Part shown: in pieces, positions 63,947-64,000 of the stretch
Numbering within the stretch: position 1 is the first letter of the stretch
How the letters are laid out: each line of letters starts with the position of its first letter
Assembly (NCBI GenBank): GCA_016191785.1
Contig: JACPVJ010000082.1
Span: 1-64,000 of the forward strand
DNA length: 64,000 nt
Direction: 5' to 3'
Source of the DNA: Myxococcales bacterium
GTDB taxonomy: Bacteria > Myxococcota_A > Polyangia > Polyangiales > Polyangiaceae
Notes under the pieces: model-generated
The model's input: only the letters and a program-made list of their open reading frames with translations
Databases searched by the model: none
Told to the model about the DNA's origin: nothing
Made by a program: the position numbers and the translations under genes

Positions 63947-64000
63947 CTACCTGCGCGCGGCGGCGGTCCTCTCGACCACGCGGTCGATGCGGCGACGTTG
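63947..64000 (-). CDS. Possible 3' end of an upstream minus-strand gene
   Basis: On the minus strand a frame enters from the window edge and stops with TAG at 63949-63947. The visible residues are basic (RRRIDRVVERTAAARR), like a normal helical C-terminus. Only 17 codons are in view, so a chance frame cannot be excluded. Confidence 0.3.
   Translation of the reverse strand, partial: QRRRIDRVVERTAAARR

Overview
The window looks like chromosomal DNA from a high-GC Gram-negative predatory or gliding-type bacterium of the phylum Myxococcota, most likely a Polyangiales/Sorangium-like lineage. The reasons are very high GC with strong third-position GC, four Hanks-type Ser/Thr kinases within 18 kb, many lipoproteins with Gly-rich linkers followed by Cys-rich or FG-GAP domains, TPR/PEGA envelope proteins, and an alternative complex III joined to an aa3-type oxidase. 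This taxonomic call is inference. I saw no insertion sequence, prophage, CRISPR array, rRNA or tRNA.

Layout. 1-3 kb: three minus-strand secreted lipoproteins, the first running off the edge and carrying a 21-bp coding tandem repeat. 3-7.3 kb: a YfiM-like protein, a short-chain dehydrogenase, a TonB/TolA-like protein with a long charged linker, and a polytopic membrane protein. 7.3-10.8 kb: a minus-strand operon for an LptF/G-like permease, TatA, a class I aminotransferase, heme O synthase (CtaB) and a 31-residue membrane peptide. 10.9-30 kb: a signalling and surface region with four kinases of different architecture, two near-identical-design Cys-rich lipoproteins in tandem, and two operons that each combine a kinase, a large secreted lipoprotein and a TPR protein with a two-helix C-terminus. 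29.8-37.5 kb: an Slt-type lytic transglycosylase, a coiled-coil protein, CarB, another TPR/two-helix protein and a small HEWGH-motif protein. 37.5-39.3 kb: rpmI-rplT-pheS with a clear promoter but no infC or pheT in this window. 39.3-45.4 kb: an ABC half-transporter, an RpoD-like sigma factor, a Spy/CpxP-like lipoprotein and a B12-type radical SAM enzyme.

45.4-59.9 kb is the respiratory core. An FNR/CRP-type regulator with a Cys cluster precedes ActA (pentaheme), ActB (Tat-exported Fe-S/molybdopterin-like), ActC, a fused ActD-ActE, ActF, an unknown anchored protein, a diheme cytochrome c, a 50-residue membrane peptide, CoxB, CoxA, a short subunit III, a subunit IV, a second short subunit III, and a small CPVCG membrane protein. 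Together these would take electrons from quinol through alternative complex III and cytochrome c to oxygen; CtaB at 7.3 kb would supply the heme precursor. 59.9-64 kb: two recently duplicated DUF1554-like lipoproteins, then a minus-strand operon of RHH antitoxin, MazF/PemK-like toxin and a radical SAM protein with overlapping starts.

Most intergenic gaps are under 200 bp. Promoters, hairpins and palindromes listed were read by eye and are candidates only.
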